This document shows, piece by piece, positions 34,731 to 48,000 of a stretch of DNA of 64,000 bases. Under the pieces are notes generated by a model. It did not search any database, was not told where the DNA came from, and saw only the letters and a program-made list of their open reading frames with translations. The DNA lies in contig OU964922.1 in NCBI GenBank assembly GCA_918807975.1, positions 24,912,329 to 24,976,328 of the forward strand, read 5' to 3'. Both the position numbers and the translations under genes were made by a program. The DNA comes from Aplidium turbinatum (lineage: Eukaryota; Chordata; Ascidiacea; Aplousobranchia; Polyclinidae). Within the stretch, counting starts at the first letter, position 1. The number at the start of each line of letters is the position of its first letter.

Positions 34731-35080
34731 CATCATCATTACGTTCCTTCCTCGTATTGAGGGTTGGATACAATGCACCATTGTTTTCGACCATGAGCTG
34801 TTCGTACCGAACTTTCATAAGTTAATTTTGTCCTTTTAGTGATGTTTGTTGTCCAAATCAGTCTTAGTCTGCCTTTGTGTCTTTTACCGTTTATCTTCCC
34901 TTCTATTAATGATCTTTGCAATGAGTTTTGCCTTATTGTGTGTCTGAAATACGTCAATTTTCTTCTTTTGACTAATTGTAAGCGAATTTTGCTTGAATTG
35001 AATTTGGATAATACTTCATCGTTAGCGATCTTTTGTTTCCATGAAATTTTTAAGATTTACCTATATGACCAGAGCTCAGA
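34731..35080 (-). mobile_element. 5'-truncated LINE, RTE-like 3' end
   Basis: The minus strand reads ISWKQKIANDEVL, VKRRKLTYFRHTIRQNSLQR, GRLRLIWTTNI and ends SNPQYEEGT, the usual C-terminus of this LINE type, with an ATG-repeat tail. The host motif TTTTACTTCAT is repeated as TTTTAATTCAT on the other side, and gene C keeps the single copy near 63145. Confidence 0.8.
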
Positions 35081-35515
35081 CCAGTTTTAATTCATATCAA
35101 AGTATTTAGTGAAATATTTTGTTTTTTTCTAAGCATTTTCGTTTCATCGTCAGCTCGAAACGAAAACGGAACACATGAAAATCTTTGACATCAGAAAATA
35201 CGCTATACAATCTGATTTTAAGCAATGCACTTCCGAGAATAGTTAACACATTAGGCTAAGGCTAACTGCAAGCATCCAAACAAACATATTTCGCACATAT
35301 TGCGAAAAATTAACGCTAAAGCCTGTCGCCATATTTGGTCTCTATGTCATTTTTAATTATTGTTCTTGTACGAGTTTCGTTGCATTTAATTCAAACATCA
35401 CAAATTCGAAGTTTCAGAACTATCCTAATATGTGGTGTTGCAGTTGTAGAACAACGCAATCGTCGTAAATGAAAGGTTATTACAGTCAGTCATTTATTTT
35501 TGTTTGAATACAAAA

Positions 35516-38337
35516 AACAAAGCATTGCCTACATAAAAAATTTAGCAGTCTAACAAGCGATGACCAAGCAATTTCCATACTAGACGAAAAATTTATTTGC
35601 TGACTTGGGCAATAGCTGAAATGTAGGCTACATGCTGAGTTGTCGCATGCCGAGTGGTCCGACTAGCGAAATGTTTTCGAGTAAGGAAGAAGAGTCATGA
35701 AACTATGCAACTGATGAAAGATTCGTTCATTTCACGGGGTTAGCTTTTGGCTCGTAATATTGCGTCATGATAATTAAGATGCAAAAGTTTCTTGGTGACG
35801 TAGGCCAATAAGCTTATTTGCCTTCTAAAAGTAACACCCTTCATGCAAGGTCGTGTGAGCACCAACTTGTCCCCTCCCCCCCCCCCCCCCTAAATCCACT
35901 AGTGGGTCCTTATATTTAGTGATGACTCTTAAAAATTGGAAAAATCGTTATATTCTGGCCGCAAACTCTTTCAATGTAGGTAAAGAATTTAAATTTATCA
36001 TTCCAGCAAAGAGTAAAAAACTGTAAAATTTTTGTAAAAAGATAATAAATAAGTTGACTATGCAGTAGCAGATGTGGAAAAAAGCTAGGAAAGGACAGAA
36101 ATTTTAACAAAGCAACATTGATAAGATATATGCAAATGCTAAACACGGACAATATGGATATGGATATGGATAGACAATATGGATATGGACAATACAAAAC
36201 TTAATGTCCGAAAAATTAAAGTCGGATCGGAGTTTTGGTGGGCTTCCCTCAAGAAAATTTTGAAAAGTATTATCTTGTTTTGATCACTTTTTAAGTATTT
36301 TTGGCTCAGATAATGTTTTTTTTTTCTTGATCAAGATTCTCAATTTGTATGTAGGCTAACCATAACTGTAACCATAGGTCGCTTTAGTTAATTCATCAAA
36401 TTAAAATTGGATTTGGGTAGAAGGATTGGTTTTAAATTTAAGTTGGCCTAACATTTCAAAAAAACTTAATTTACGACCATAGAAAGATTTCAATGAATAA
36501 TTTCCTGAAAATTTGTATCGGCTAGTATGGTAGAGCCTTTCAACAAATTAGAACTTCGAAAATCTATCAGAAGTGTTTTCATTTTCGCTTTACCAATAAT
36601 ATTTTCACTGCGCTTGAATATTAATTAATTAGGCTGTTTGAGTGGGCAGTCTTTTCTTCAGAATATTACAATAGTGTACTCAGTTAGTTTTTGCGGAACA
36701 TAAAAGACATTTTAATCCCTTAATCCACTTTTGAAACTCTGTATGCCCTAGGTCGCTGGTTAGGTAAATAAAATGTGGTTGAGCGAGCAAAGCAAGCGAA
36801 TTTTTTTTGCAATATTGAAAAATAGCAATACCTGTAGCCTACATATTAAATATTGGCCAATATGTAAAATTACAACCCGAAAAACGCTACATGTGATAAA
36901 TATGAGTAAACGGAGGTGGCCCCTCAGCCAGGGGTTTGAGAAGCATTAAACACGCCTTGCATAATTTAAGTCATTGATTACTGTTATATCATGCTTCTGT
37001 AGTAGCTTTACTTTTTTACAGTCAAAAACATTGAACAGATTGAAATAAAAGTGCCCCTGAACAACCGTGTCTCCCCGGTGGTTAACATGGCCCTGCTTTC
37101 ATAGATGGAAGACTGAGAGAGAGAGAGATTGCTTAGTTGTCTTTCAATATTACAAACCAATCTGTCACTTGATGAAATGCAGAGATTGCAATTCATAAAA
37201 AGTTAAGGATTGAATGAGTGAATTGATTGCATTGAATTATAACATTGAATCAAATAAGATTGTGATTATGGAACGAATTCTGTCGGAAATGTGTTAAAAA
37301 AAGTTCCAATTGAGTGTAGTCAAACAGCCATGAAAAGTTCACAATCAGATATAGGCCACCTGGTAGATATACTCATAAGCAATTATTCTACTTGAAGCAA
37401 GAAAGACGTTTGCGGACAGGCCCCGGTTTAGATCATCTTAATTTAGTGTTAGCCGTTATATGTAGCTTAGAGTAGTGTTCATTTTGACATAACTAATTTA
37501 CATCTTTACATGAGACGCGGATTAAATCTAAAGGTTTAGCCTTTGATTTCTTGTTCGACTTGTTATTTGCCTTTTTAACTACTTTTTTTTTGATTTATTA
37601 CATTGAAAATAATTAATAGCAAACATTAGCCTATATAAGTCATTAATTTATATTGCTAGATTATTCGGCTATTTTACATGTATGTGTTCTGGCATGAATG
37701 GTCAGAAAATCAGACTGAACTGTTTCGTGATAGGTCAGCGGTGATCGTCTATTTGAACCCAATCTCTCTAGTTCAAACTACAGTATATTGCAGAATGCCT
37801 GAAATGATAGTTAAGGAAAAGCAACCAGCTATGTTGTGATGACTAAATGATATTTGATTTCTCAAAACAATAATTACTACTAATTTTACCAGTTGTTTTT
37901 ATTGTTTTATGAGCTCAATTGTCATAAAAATTAAGCCTCTACCCAAACGTGGCACAAAAATAGGTCAAATTTGCATGTAATGCAGATCAGAGTTCCCCAC
38001 CCACCGGGTCGCTACAGCACTCGATCATAATGGCCTTCAAGAGTGCGAGTTGGTTGTAGGTATGTAGTATGTACTCAGTCATGACATAAATTGATTACCG
38101 TGAAACCAACTGCAGTCATACACCTAATACGTATTAATCTTACTTATGACCTGCTGCATATCTATCAAAGTAGTGGCGGATCCAGGGAGTGGGCGCTTAG
38201 TCACGTGCTTCCCAAAACAGTTAAGAAACACATAAAGTCTCTACATTTCTGCAAAAATCTCCTGTCATTTACCTCACTACTTGTACAATTGGGAAAGCAT
38301 GGTTTCAGCAATGGATTGAAGGAATAGTACAGCCAAG
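35516..38337. other. Intergenic region between genes A and B
   Basis: No gene recognised. It holds a poly-C run near 35869-35890 and short GGATATGGATAT repeats near 36155-36190. A SINE-body-like patch (AGAAAATTTTGAAAAG) lies near 36245. An orphan copy of gene-family intron sequence lies at about 37160-37290. Confidence 0.45.
37160..37290 (+). repeat. Orphan copy of intron 4 sequence
   Basis: GATGAAATGCAGAGATTGC to the GGAACGAATTCTG region aligns with intron 4 of A (26205-26340), B (45830-45960 and 49970-50100) and C (59960-60090). It is either a dispersed repeat shared by the introns or a remnant of another gene copy. Confidence 0.55.
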
Positions 38338-38600
38338 TCCGCCGCGTCAGCTCAGAGGTTACGCGCCAGGCTCAAAATCACAAGGAGCTGGTTCGTCTCG
38401 GAGTGTTCTAAGGACTGCTCTCCATTCAGCGGCACCTAGTGAATGGAATAATTCCCCGGCAACAACACTTCAACAATCAGAAAACTTCACTCCAATCTCG
38501 GTAACCGGCCCTGCGTCAAGAGCCTCTACAGGTATGCGTAACGAGGGGCTCCGAGTGGGGCAACTTTCCCCCCTAGCATAACATTGCAAAGGAAAAGCGA
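38338..38600 (+). mobile_element. tRNA-derived SINE, second copy
   Basis: A-box-like GTCAGCTCAGAGGTTACGCG and B-box-like GGTTCGTCTC, then the body GGAATAATTCCCCGGCAACA shared with the SINE at 34343. The 3' end is diverged. Confidence 0.7.
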
Positions 38601-39210
38601 GTAGTTTTTTACTTTTGAAGGGGGCCTAGGTTTGCTACAAAAATAAAATGTACCAACTTAAAAATGAACAAATATTTGAGTGAAATGTATAGTTTCAAGT
38701 ATTTTTCCATCATTGTAGCCTACTGTAGATGCTACTTCATTTGCTTCTCATGTGGAACAAATCGTTGTCGTAATAATGCAGGCTATATTCAATTGCTTCA
38801 ATACGTAAAATCTGCTGCTATTGAGGCTACTAATTTCTGTATCACTGAACGATTTCTGTTGTTTTAATTCGAAAACTGGTGCTGCGTTGGCTAAGCGTGT
38901 AGCTTAGGCTACTATTCTTCCTTGACCAACTGAACCTTGACTTCAAACACCGCGTTGGCCATGCATATTAATCCAACATGTCTGGAAAGGTGAAAGATTT
39001 CCAAGCAAGATTAAAGGAAGTAAACCCTTTCTGCATATTTTCTATTCATACAGTGTAATGATTGTACAGTGTTGTCCATATGTCATATCAATTTTGGAGT
39101 AATTGATCGAATGTAAGCTTGTGTCATTTTCAATTGTAACTTGCCAGATAGGAAATTCTAAAGAAAGCTGTCCCGTTATTTATGCAGCCTACTTGCAGTC
39201 CACAGTTTAA

Positions 39211-39535
39211 CCCTATCTTAGTACGAGCTGTTTTCGTACGCGGAAAATACGTCACTGGTTATCTTAGCCCTTTGCTAATTAATCGCTAATAACGGGAGCT
39301 ATGAAAGTGGCAGAGTCAAAAAATTTTAAAAGATAATAGCCATGTGTATTGTGTACTGTACGTATAGCAATTAAATTTTTACCCAACAAATTTATTGAAA
39401 TAAAGTGCTTGAGATTCGCAAAGAACAAAAACAAAAAGTCAAGAAATTTCACACTTCTAGCGTATTTCCTCCCGTGAAATATTTCACTACAAGCGTGGGG
39501 CGTCCTCATACAACCACGTGTCTCTACAGATAGGG
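39211..39535. mobile_element. TTAA-flanked MITE at the duplication breakpoint
   Basis: CCCTATCT at the left and AGATAGGG at the right, with TTAA on each side (39207-39210 and 39536-39539). The right part (from about 39372) recurs at 53153 onward, so one breakpoint of the B/C tandem duplication lies inside it. Confidence 0.55.
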
Positions 39536-40379
39536 TTAAAATGTATGCCATTATGTGGTTACATTCCTAAACGAGATTCGCTCCACTAACTTCTTCATAC
39601 AGAGAAAGGACAGTTTAATGGACAATCAGCTGATGAATTTAATGAAATTACAGGAAGATGTTAACAAAATTAGAGAAAGCTGGAAAGAGTAGGCTGCTCG
39701 CAAGCTAAATTTGTTGCGAGAACTAAGAACTAAAAAGAAGAAGATTCTGGGAACGGTACTCTCCTACAAAACTACTTCACCGGCTCAATCGTACAAACTA
39801 AATTTATTCTATCGTAGGCTATGTTGGAAAAGATTCGCTAGCTGTTGATAGTCTAGTAACAGATGTATCAAGAAAATCAAACACATCATCGTTTAATTTA
39901 AACTTCTATGGAAACTTCATCGTATGTCTGATATGTAGTTGCAAGCATGTAGACCAAATTTAAACAATAATGACATTTTGGATGAGTTGGTACTTTTGAA
40001 AGAAAGCTACACAGCAAACTTGAGCTGCAAACCGGAACTCATCACCCATGATCTTTACTCGAGGAAAACTTTAATCACAACTTTTGAAACACTTTTCCAA
40101 ATATTTTTGTTGCTTTGAGAATATTTTAAGTATACCAGTACCTCCAACGGTTGCGTGTTGAAAACGTGGTTTTAGCACACTAAAATTTGTTAAGAATTGC
40201 TTGTAAACCATGACTTCAAACCGATTGAACAGCCAGTACATGTTGTGCACCAAATCGTAGCCTACGTTGCATTTGATGCCGTGATTCACAACTTTGCATT
40301 GCTACAGGTCCGAGTGGAATAAACGCTTTGTTGAGCTATTTTCATTGCCTGCAGCCTATTGTATGCTCAAAATTTTTTC

Positions 40380-40552
40380 TCCATGTAAAAAGATAAAGGG
40401 GGGATCCCATACTTGGTTCAAGTGTCGGGTATGAGAAGATAAGGTTCTCATTGTACTAGGCCTTGTTTTCAACAACCAGCTGAAGCCGGGGGTCGTACCA
40501 GGTTTGCATAATTGGAAAGCCAACGCCTTATCCGTTGCGCCATCCAACCGCC
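40380..40552 (-). mobile_element. tRNA-derived SINE upstream of gene B
   Basis: On the minus strand it reads GGTTGGATGGCGCAACGGAT (A-box-like) and GGTACGACCCC (degraded B-box), with an A-rich 3' end. The copy upstream of gene C is at about 54452-54624. Confidence 0.65.
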
Positions 40553-40559
40553 ATGTAGG

Positions 40560-40830
40560 CTATACTACAATTATCAGATACAACAATTTCGATTCGCATC
40601 ATGATTGGAACCAATACTGGCCTGGCACGTCGACTTGTCATGGGGTGCAAACTTTATCACCGACCAAACAACGGCTCCTCCAGGATTTTACACAACAAAC
40701 AGACAAGAATGGGTAACAGCTAACAGGATCATCAGCAGACACGCCCGCACTAGTCAAATACTACTTGGATGGAGTACTCTCAGCAGCCCTTAATGCTCAC
40801 ACTGGATATGGAGCAGTAGCCTACACGCAT
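40560..40830 (+). other. Conserved upstream segment of unknown nature
   Basis: This segment and its copy at 54632-54902 keep open frames in two registers (for example IISRHARTSQIL and GTSTCHGVQTLSPTKQ), with only a few changes. The conservation can be explained by recent duplication alone. I recognise no domain. Confidence 0.35.
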
Positions 40831-41189
40831 ATGACGATATTTTTTAAACACTAGTTTAAGCGTCAAATGCACCGCATATATGTGATGTGTACACCATACG
40901 ACTATAGGCTTACTATAATTTTTGTAGACAAAATAGTGAGAAACAATAGCAATTTTTCTGCAAGTGTAGTTGAGTGATTTTGGTTGATTTTCATATTGAA
41001 AGAACTTTTTTTTTTATAACGATAGGTTAAAAAACTTTAAACTTTAAAGAAATTCAAGTTCACACTGAGGAAAGTAATCCAAGTTCAGCATAAGGGATAT
41101 GATACAACTCATGATACAAATTTGTTGCTTTTATTTTTGCTGGAAATTGTTTTTTGGGGGCACATTTTTCGTATTGTTTCCCGACTAGT

Positions 41190-41290
41190 TATGATTTCTC
41201 TCGGAGGCCCTGTGCGAAACCACCAGGACTAACCTATCAAGGCTTTGTCAGTTCAAGGATAAAGATTCAAAACCAACCAACCGGTAAATT
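41190..41290 (+). repeat. SINE 3' module with AACC tail
   Basis: GTTCAAGGATAAAGATTC followed by (AACC)n resembles the terminal module of the SINE at 34343. The duplicate is at about 55270-55352. Confidence 0.5.
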
Positions 41291-41802
41291 ATTCAGGGCC
41301 TCTCAAAAATCAAAATACTTGTAACTTGAAGTATGTTTGTAACTTGAAGTATATAAAATAGACTAAATATATAAGTAGATGTCAAGCTTAGTTTTTCCTA
41401 ATGCCGCTCCTCAAGGCTATTTTCATTTTAAAACCGGTCCGTGATAGAAAAAAGGTTGAAGATTGCTGTCATCCGTGATTGCTGTAGAGTGTAGACAGAG
41501 AGTATAAATCATAATCTAATAACTTTAGATTAGTATATCTGATTTACACCAACTGTAATCAGTTTAGCTCCATTTAAATATTAATTTGTGCGCGTCGTCA
41601 ACCTTTTTTCAATTTTAAAAAATTCGTCAGTTTTTTATTTAATCTGAAGCAATAATGCTTGTTGAAGACTACAGGAAATAGTCAACAAGGCTGTTTTCAT
41701 GTTGCTGGGCATAAAATTACAACAACTTTCAAACAGACACAAATTGATTCCTTTTGTCGTTACAGTACAATTTGTAAGGTTGCAGTGTAACAATCTTTCA
41801 TA

Positions 41803-42076
41803 ATGCTGACTAAACTCATTGCAATGTTGATCTTCGTTCATCTTGTTTATGGAATAAACCCTTCAAACTTGTGTGTACCTCTTAGTCAAATAGTCGATCA
41901 ACATCAGCAGGTACAATCGCCACCCGAAGTTATCCAGGAACATGCCTGTAAAACGGGGCATGCAGGCCAACTTGGGCCAAAAGGTGACAAGGGGGACATT
42001 GGACCACTCGGCCACTGCAATTGTGACGACAGCCCAAGAAATCAAGTTCTAGTAGAACAGTTAAAAATTCTCAATG
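41803..42076 (+). CDS. Gene B exon 1: signal peptide and collagen-like segment
   Basis: 274 nt, phase 1 end at GTAAGT. MLTKLIAMLIFVHLVYG is the leader. The collagen run is interrupted at its start (KTGHAG) but holds at GPKGDKGDIGPLG. Confidence 0.8.
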
Positions 42077-45000
42077 GTAAGTTGCTAACGTCACATATAA
42101 CAAATTTGTGGTAGATCATCTTCGGTCAACCTTCAAACATTTGTTTTGACAACACAAGCAAATAAAAATGTATGAAAAAAATTTAAATACAAAAACTTTC
42201 AGTATTGTATTGTTAAAAAAACTGTTTAACTTTGGTACTTCATTGTGATTCGTGATAAACAATTACATTACATATTTTTCAATAGATTTACAAAGATAAA
42301 ATTCACTCTAAAATTGCTCAAAAAATCTGAAAATGCCCATTAAACTTCACACGACTTTTTAGCACTGCTGTCGCGCCATTTCATTGCGTGCGAGTATTGT
42401 TACATTACAATCACGCTGCCTATTCACTTATTCTGTCGTTATTGCAAGTCAGTTCTTCAAGGGATTTCAATAAAATTTACAATACTTATTGAGCACGATT
42501 TCGTGTTTGTAAAATTTATAAAACTTTACAATTTTATAAAATTTAGACTAAAAAGGTTAAAAGCTAATTTTCAGTTATCACTGTTTACTATTCATAATAA
42601 ATAATTTAATGTGGTCATTATGAAACTTGTTTTTCAGACACTGTCCAACAGCTTGTTAACCTCACTCAGCGTTCGCCAAATGGTATGTCACCATGAATAA
42701 TTGTGTTTGTTTTTATTAAAATCTCTTGTAGCTTTACATTACTTTGTCTGGGACAACATAGCCTACTGTGCATGTATATATTAAATTGGACTACTGTGCT
42801 ATGTCCAATTTTCTTAAAAAATAAAACTTTCTTGAATGTAAGACGTTTGATCAACTAAAAAAGTAATTAACTTGTTTTCAAAAACGGATTTCGTTAATGA
42901 TACAACTTCTTCTGAAACAAAAATGGGGAAAAAACTTTCCAAATGCTTAAAAAAGTAAAGAAAAGTTATTAAAAATCACAGTTAAAAACAGATAAAATGT
43001 ACTTCAACGAATTGTTTGCATTTAAAGTTATTATTTTCATACTGCTGCTGAGCTGAAACACTTAACAGTCCACTGTGGATGCGACTACAAAACAATTTTG
43101 ATAGATTTCATTACATCATGTGCAGATATACGATGCCGCGTACCTGACGCTCCTCAATTTGGTTCGGTGTTTCCAAATGTTGCTGAAGTATCAGTTGGAG
43201 CTACAATCACATACAAATGCGATGAAGGGTGGAATATGGGCAATGATCATATTGAGTTCCAACTGGTTGCTGCCTGCGAAGAATATCTACCAGTTGGAGC
43301 TACAAGTCCGGTAGGCCTATCAGTTGGAGCTACAATTACCTACTGGTGCAAAAACGGATCCTACGAATTTGTCGGTGTGGGTCAGCAGCTGGTCGCTGCA
43401 TGCAAAGAAGATCTAACATGGACCCAGGAACGACCAACTTGTGTTTTAGGTTAGCTTTGTGGTTTTCATATTTTTTTCTGATGTTGTTTAACAAAACAAT
43501 GCTGTTGTGAATTGGAGCTTTCTTGAGGTCGATGTAAAAACGGTTGATAAAGTTTGCTACTAGAAAATAGTGGTGGGATGGCGCAGTGGATAAAGATGGC
43601 TGCTTTCAAATAAGAAATGAAACCTTGCTTGACACCCTCTTCCAAGTTAGTTGTTGATAAACACCGCTAAAAAGGATAAAACAAACTAAAATGAGTGGGC
43701 TCCTAAACAATCGTGGAACCTCATGGGGCGGTTAACACTCTTTGTTTGTGATAATTTATTTTTATTTACATTTTCTTGGTTTTCATTGATGTCAATAATT
43801 GAAATAATTCAAAAACAAACTTCTCAATAAAAATTAGTGACCTTATTTGATATCGCGGACAAAAAATTGCTCTCAGGTACTCACAATAATTTTACTTCGA
43901 TGCTCATAATACAAGTTCGACCGCGAACGCGCACCTCAAACAAAAATGTAGCCTACACCTTACTACAACAACCATAAGTTTATAACTACTTAGCGCCAAG
44001 CAATTTAGGGACTGCCAGAGTGTTAGTACGTATAATCTATGTTGACTACCGAGGCCAGACTCTTCAACCCAGCTCAAGACGAGAGCACATATTTATTCAA
44101 AATCGGACTAAAAACAAAACAAAGCTTGTAGTTGAATTAGTTGACATCGGTAGGTAAGTAATATAACGGTAGGTAATATAACCAAATTTCAATTGAAACC
44201 TTTGCTTTCAGGAAATTTCTAGCTTCAATAAAACAACGACGTAATCTGTGACTTGTACTAATTTTGATGGACTTACATGAATTAATGTCTTGATTCTGAT
44301 ATCCGTCCGATAACTCAGTTGATTAAATGCCTGATTTCATAAACAAAAAAAATACGATCAAGCGACGCTGGTTCGACTCTCGCGTAGGGTGCATCATTCC
44401 CATTCATTTCTAACACTCAACTTGTGCCATTAAGAAATGGTGACCATTTTGATCAATCAAAAGGAATATGGGGGTCACCGGACTCCCTACTACCACCTCC
44501 TCTTCCCCTTAAAAATTGGTTTAGTAAAATCACTATAACTTTAAAAAATAAACAAGATAACTAGGCCTACGTAGAGTTTCATATTAAATTTATTGCAACA
44601 ACTTGATATACTTCAAATATGCAAAGAAAATAACGTTTTGAAAAATTTATACATACTTTATCGACAAAAGGTGTAAGACTAAACATTTTTAGCAAGCGTA
44701 TTGTAACAGAATGCAAGGCTGGATTGAAAGATGGGAGAATCAAGGACAACCAAATGTCAGCCAGTAGTCAACTCAGCAACGCGTATCTACCACAATATGG
44801 TCGATTAGATCAAAGCCGCGGATATGGAACTTGGCGTCCAAGCCGTCCATGTGAGTTTGTATGATGAAACATGTTAACCGTTTCTTGATGTCGCGTTAGT
44901 TGTATATGACGTGAAATCGTTTACATCAAATTTCATCTTGATACGACATTACAGAGGAAATGTTTTCAAACTATATGGCGAAATGATTTTTAACCGTATA

Positions 45001-48000
45001 CAAAACGACAGGATTTGTAGATTGAGCTAATGCTATGTGCAGTCAGGTCAGTTCAAACACACTCGGCTTAGACTTTTTCATAATACAATTTCGCAGCGCC
45101 GCACAGTGGTGTAACCTAGCCAACACCGAAAACTCCAAATGTTTCTATGACATCATTTCTGCAGAAAAGTAATATCTCTACTCAAGGGTTGGGCGTAAAA
45201 AGCATTTGTGTGTCATGTTAGTTTTCAAGTTTATAAATTGTCGCATGTCACATTTCAACAGTTGTGCTTTATATTTTAATTGCACTGCAGCCTGATAGTG
45301 GAATTGTTTATTTTATATGCAAAATATGTGATGCTTGTCACAACGCATAAAAAAACGGTATACTGCATAGTCTTAGTCAGGAGATCTTGAACACACTGTC
45401 TTGCAAGATCACAAGCCCACGTTTCAAACGATGAAAACAATATCGTTGTTTTTCAACTGCCTTTCCATCAGTAGCGATACCGAAGAGATTTTTTTAAACT
45501 CTGTGCTATACCAGTTACATTGTTATGACGTCACTGATATCAAACCATGCAAAATATTGAGATTCAAAGTCAAGCATCTAATCTATTGTAAATAAAAGTT
45601 TGAAAAGAAGTTAAGAAATTTGTCGTTTTTGTGGTAAGATTTTGTGTTCAATACGTTATTGATGGATAAGTCTGGCTCTTTCGTTATCAACGCATTGCAC
45701 AAATGCACACGGGATTGAAATACCCGATAGCACTCACTAGTCACCATAACCATTTTGAAGGTCACTAAGTTGCTCACCTATTGTTGAATGGCTGTTTTCA
45801 TTGGATTCGGAAGCTGTAACCTGATCAAATGCAGAGGTTGCAATTCATAAAATGGTGAATGATTGAATGTGTGAATTGATTGCATTGGCTTGATTGAAAT
45901 ATTGAATCGAATAAGATTGTGAATATGAAATGAATTCCATGAATAATAGAATGGCATTCTATGAAGTAAAAAGTAAAACGTTTTGAGAAACTGGATATGT
46001 TGAGGAGAAACAAGCTTATTTAATGAATAGAAGAAAAACTTTATACTAAGTGTGCCGAAATAGGCTAATGGTGTACGCAAAGATCGAAACGTACATGTAT
46101 TTATCATCTCGTTAACAATGAATAATATGTAGTGGTTTAAAAACCAGCGGATAATGGAAGAGTTGAACCGACGCTTATTTTTTTTAGTTAAATGTTTTTA
46201 GTTTTACCTCAGTCAAAATTGGCCTGGAATATGCAATGTGTGCACTCCATATGTAAATAGGTCACAGGGGTTCCTCATCTTTTTACGATCTCGTACCACT
46301 TGGACACTTTGTAGCCTACTGCCGAACGCACCACTTTTTGCAGAACAACTAATTTGATCGAAACATAATTTATTCAGAAGAATAATATTGGCCTATTAAA
46401 ATAACACTAAAGCACTACAACTAAATTTAATGAGATTTTTGTTCACTGTCCACCAATTGGTCGATGCGCGGTGTAAATTTGCCAACAGCGCATCGAAAGT
46501 TATTTCAAGGCGCATCTAGTCGATTTGGATTTTTTGACTTGATATTCATCATGACTGAAAATCCCTGCTCGCATTCCCACGAGGAAGGGAAAATCAGTAG
46601 CTGTGGAACAGCATGGGAAGCTAGCGTTGAATATGAAGAGGTCATGCTGAGCCAGAAGTTTATTGGAGAACATTCCTTGCAACTGTTTATTCCGATCTAT
46701 TTTTAGCTTACAACTAGCATTATTCAACGCTATTTGTTGCTTAAGCTATAAAACAGTAGATGATATCTATCAAGAGCAATCATTTGACATAATTAACGCC
46801 CACTGTCCTGCAGCGTTGTACTGCTTTTCAAAGCAACTGTGCTCCTTGTTGACAATTAACATGACCTGTATTTTGAAGATCGTAATGATAGGAAACAACA
46901 GGAATAGTTACGTAGCCTAACAATAAGAATAGGCTTCGGATATTTTTTTATTGTGAACAAAACCAGATAAACAAAATATAAACTTGTGAAAAAAAAGGAA
47001 GCTACCCGAGTACCACCTGAAAGACCTTCGCGTACCACTAGTGGTACGCGTGCCACAGGCTGGGAACCCCTGAGATAGGATGTATTGCGGCTGCGTAGTC
47101 GAGCAGAAAGAGTCCTGCATGGCGGTCAGAAAAGCATCGGTTGCAATTGCATTAGGGTGGATCAAAATATCCAAAAGTTTTATTTTATTAAGCTAGTATG
47201 TCAAAAAGGTGCGACATACCCATGATAACATACATGCAAAATTTTTTTTAGTTTTGACAATTTTTGATCGCCCGCGCAAGGTTTTAATTTCACTATTATC
47301 GGGTTCGAGAAAGTCTCCCACAAAATTTAATGTTATAATAAGCGAATTGTGTTTAAACAGATGCAGTTGGCCGTTTTATCACCATAGCTAAAATACTTGG
47401 TTGTGTATCTCAGTAATTAGCTGATGCAGCATTTGATTCTTCAAAAGAATTCTAGATATAATTATAAAAAAAGCTTTACAGTACATTTATTGGAATTTGA
47501 TTGCACTGCAGGTTTCACAAGATTTAATAAAAGTTATCTGCGCTTCTTACAGATTAAAAGACAGTTAACTTAGACTAGTACAGGTAACCCTACTGGGCGA
47601 TGGCCTAGGTTTATATTACTTGGTGCTTCCCTTCATCTATCTTCACCATTCAGCATATCAGTTTGACAGCACTGGTGAATGCAGCATTGATCTGGTCATG
47701 CGAAACCCAGGATGCTTGAACCACTCAGACACCCACGATGGCTGACAACAGCTAATTATTAAAACCCTTAGATTATATGTAGCGATAACAATCCGTATGA
47801 GAAACCGCAAGCATTGGTTATGTTCATTATCCGTGTTTATGCTCCAATGTTGTTCGCAATAAAATCACACTCATCTTGCAAAGATGGAGCTATATAGACA
47901 CATTCACCAAATGATAACCACATCACGGTATCTTAGTCAGAAGCACAGGAAAGTTATTGACCCAGTTTATACACCGCAACTCCTACTTTGCTCATCCGGA

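Larger units (their letters stand above)
33531..35515 (+). repeat. Gene-downstream block shared with gene C
   Basis: Sequence after gene A matches 61787-63560 after gene C almost end to end, apart from insertions. Gene B shares only the first part (52570-53152), where the tandem-duplication junction cuts it. It carries the 3' untranslated region and no other gene that I recognise. Confidence 0.75.

Noticed and set aside
35869-35890. Poly-C run as a regulatory G-quadruplex
   Set aside because: A single uninterrupted homopolymer in intergenic DNA; no supporting pattern and prone to sequencing error.
44305-44393. Possible tRNA gene with CAT anticodon
   Set aside because: The B box is good but the acceptor and T stems do not pair, and three copies sit at the same intron position, so it is a relic.
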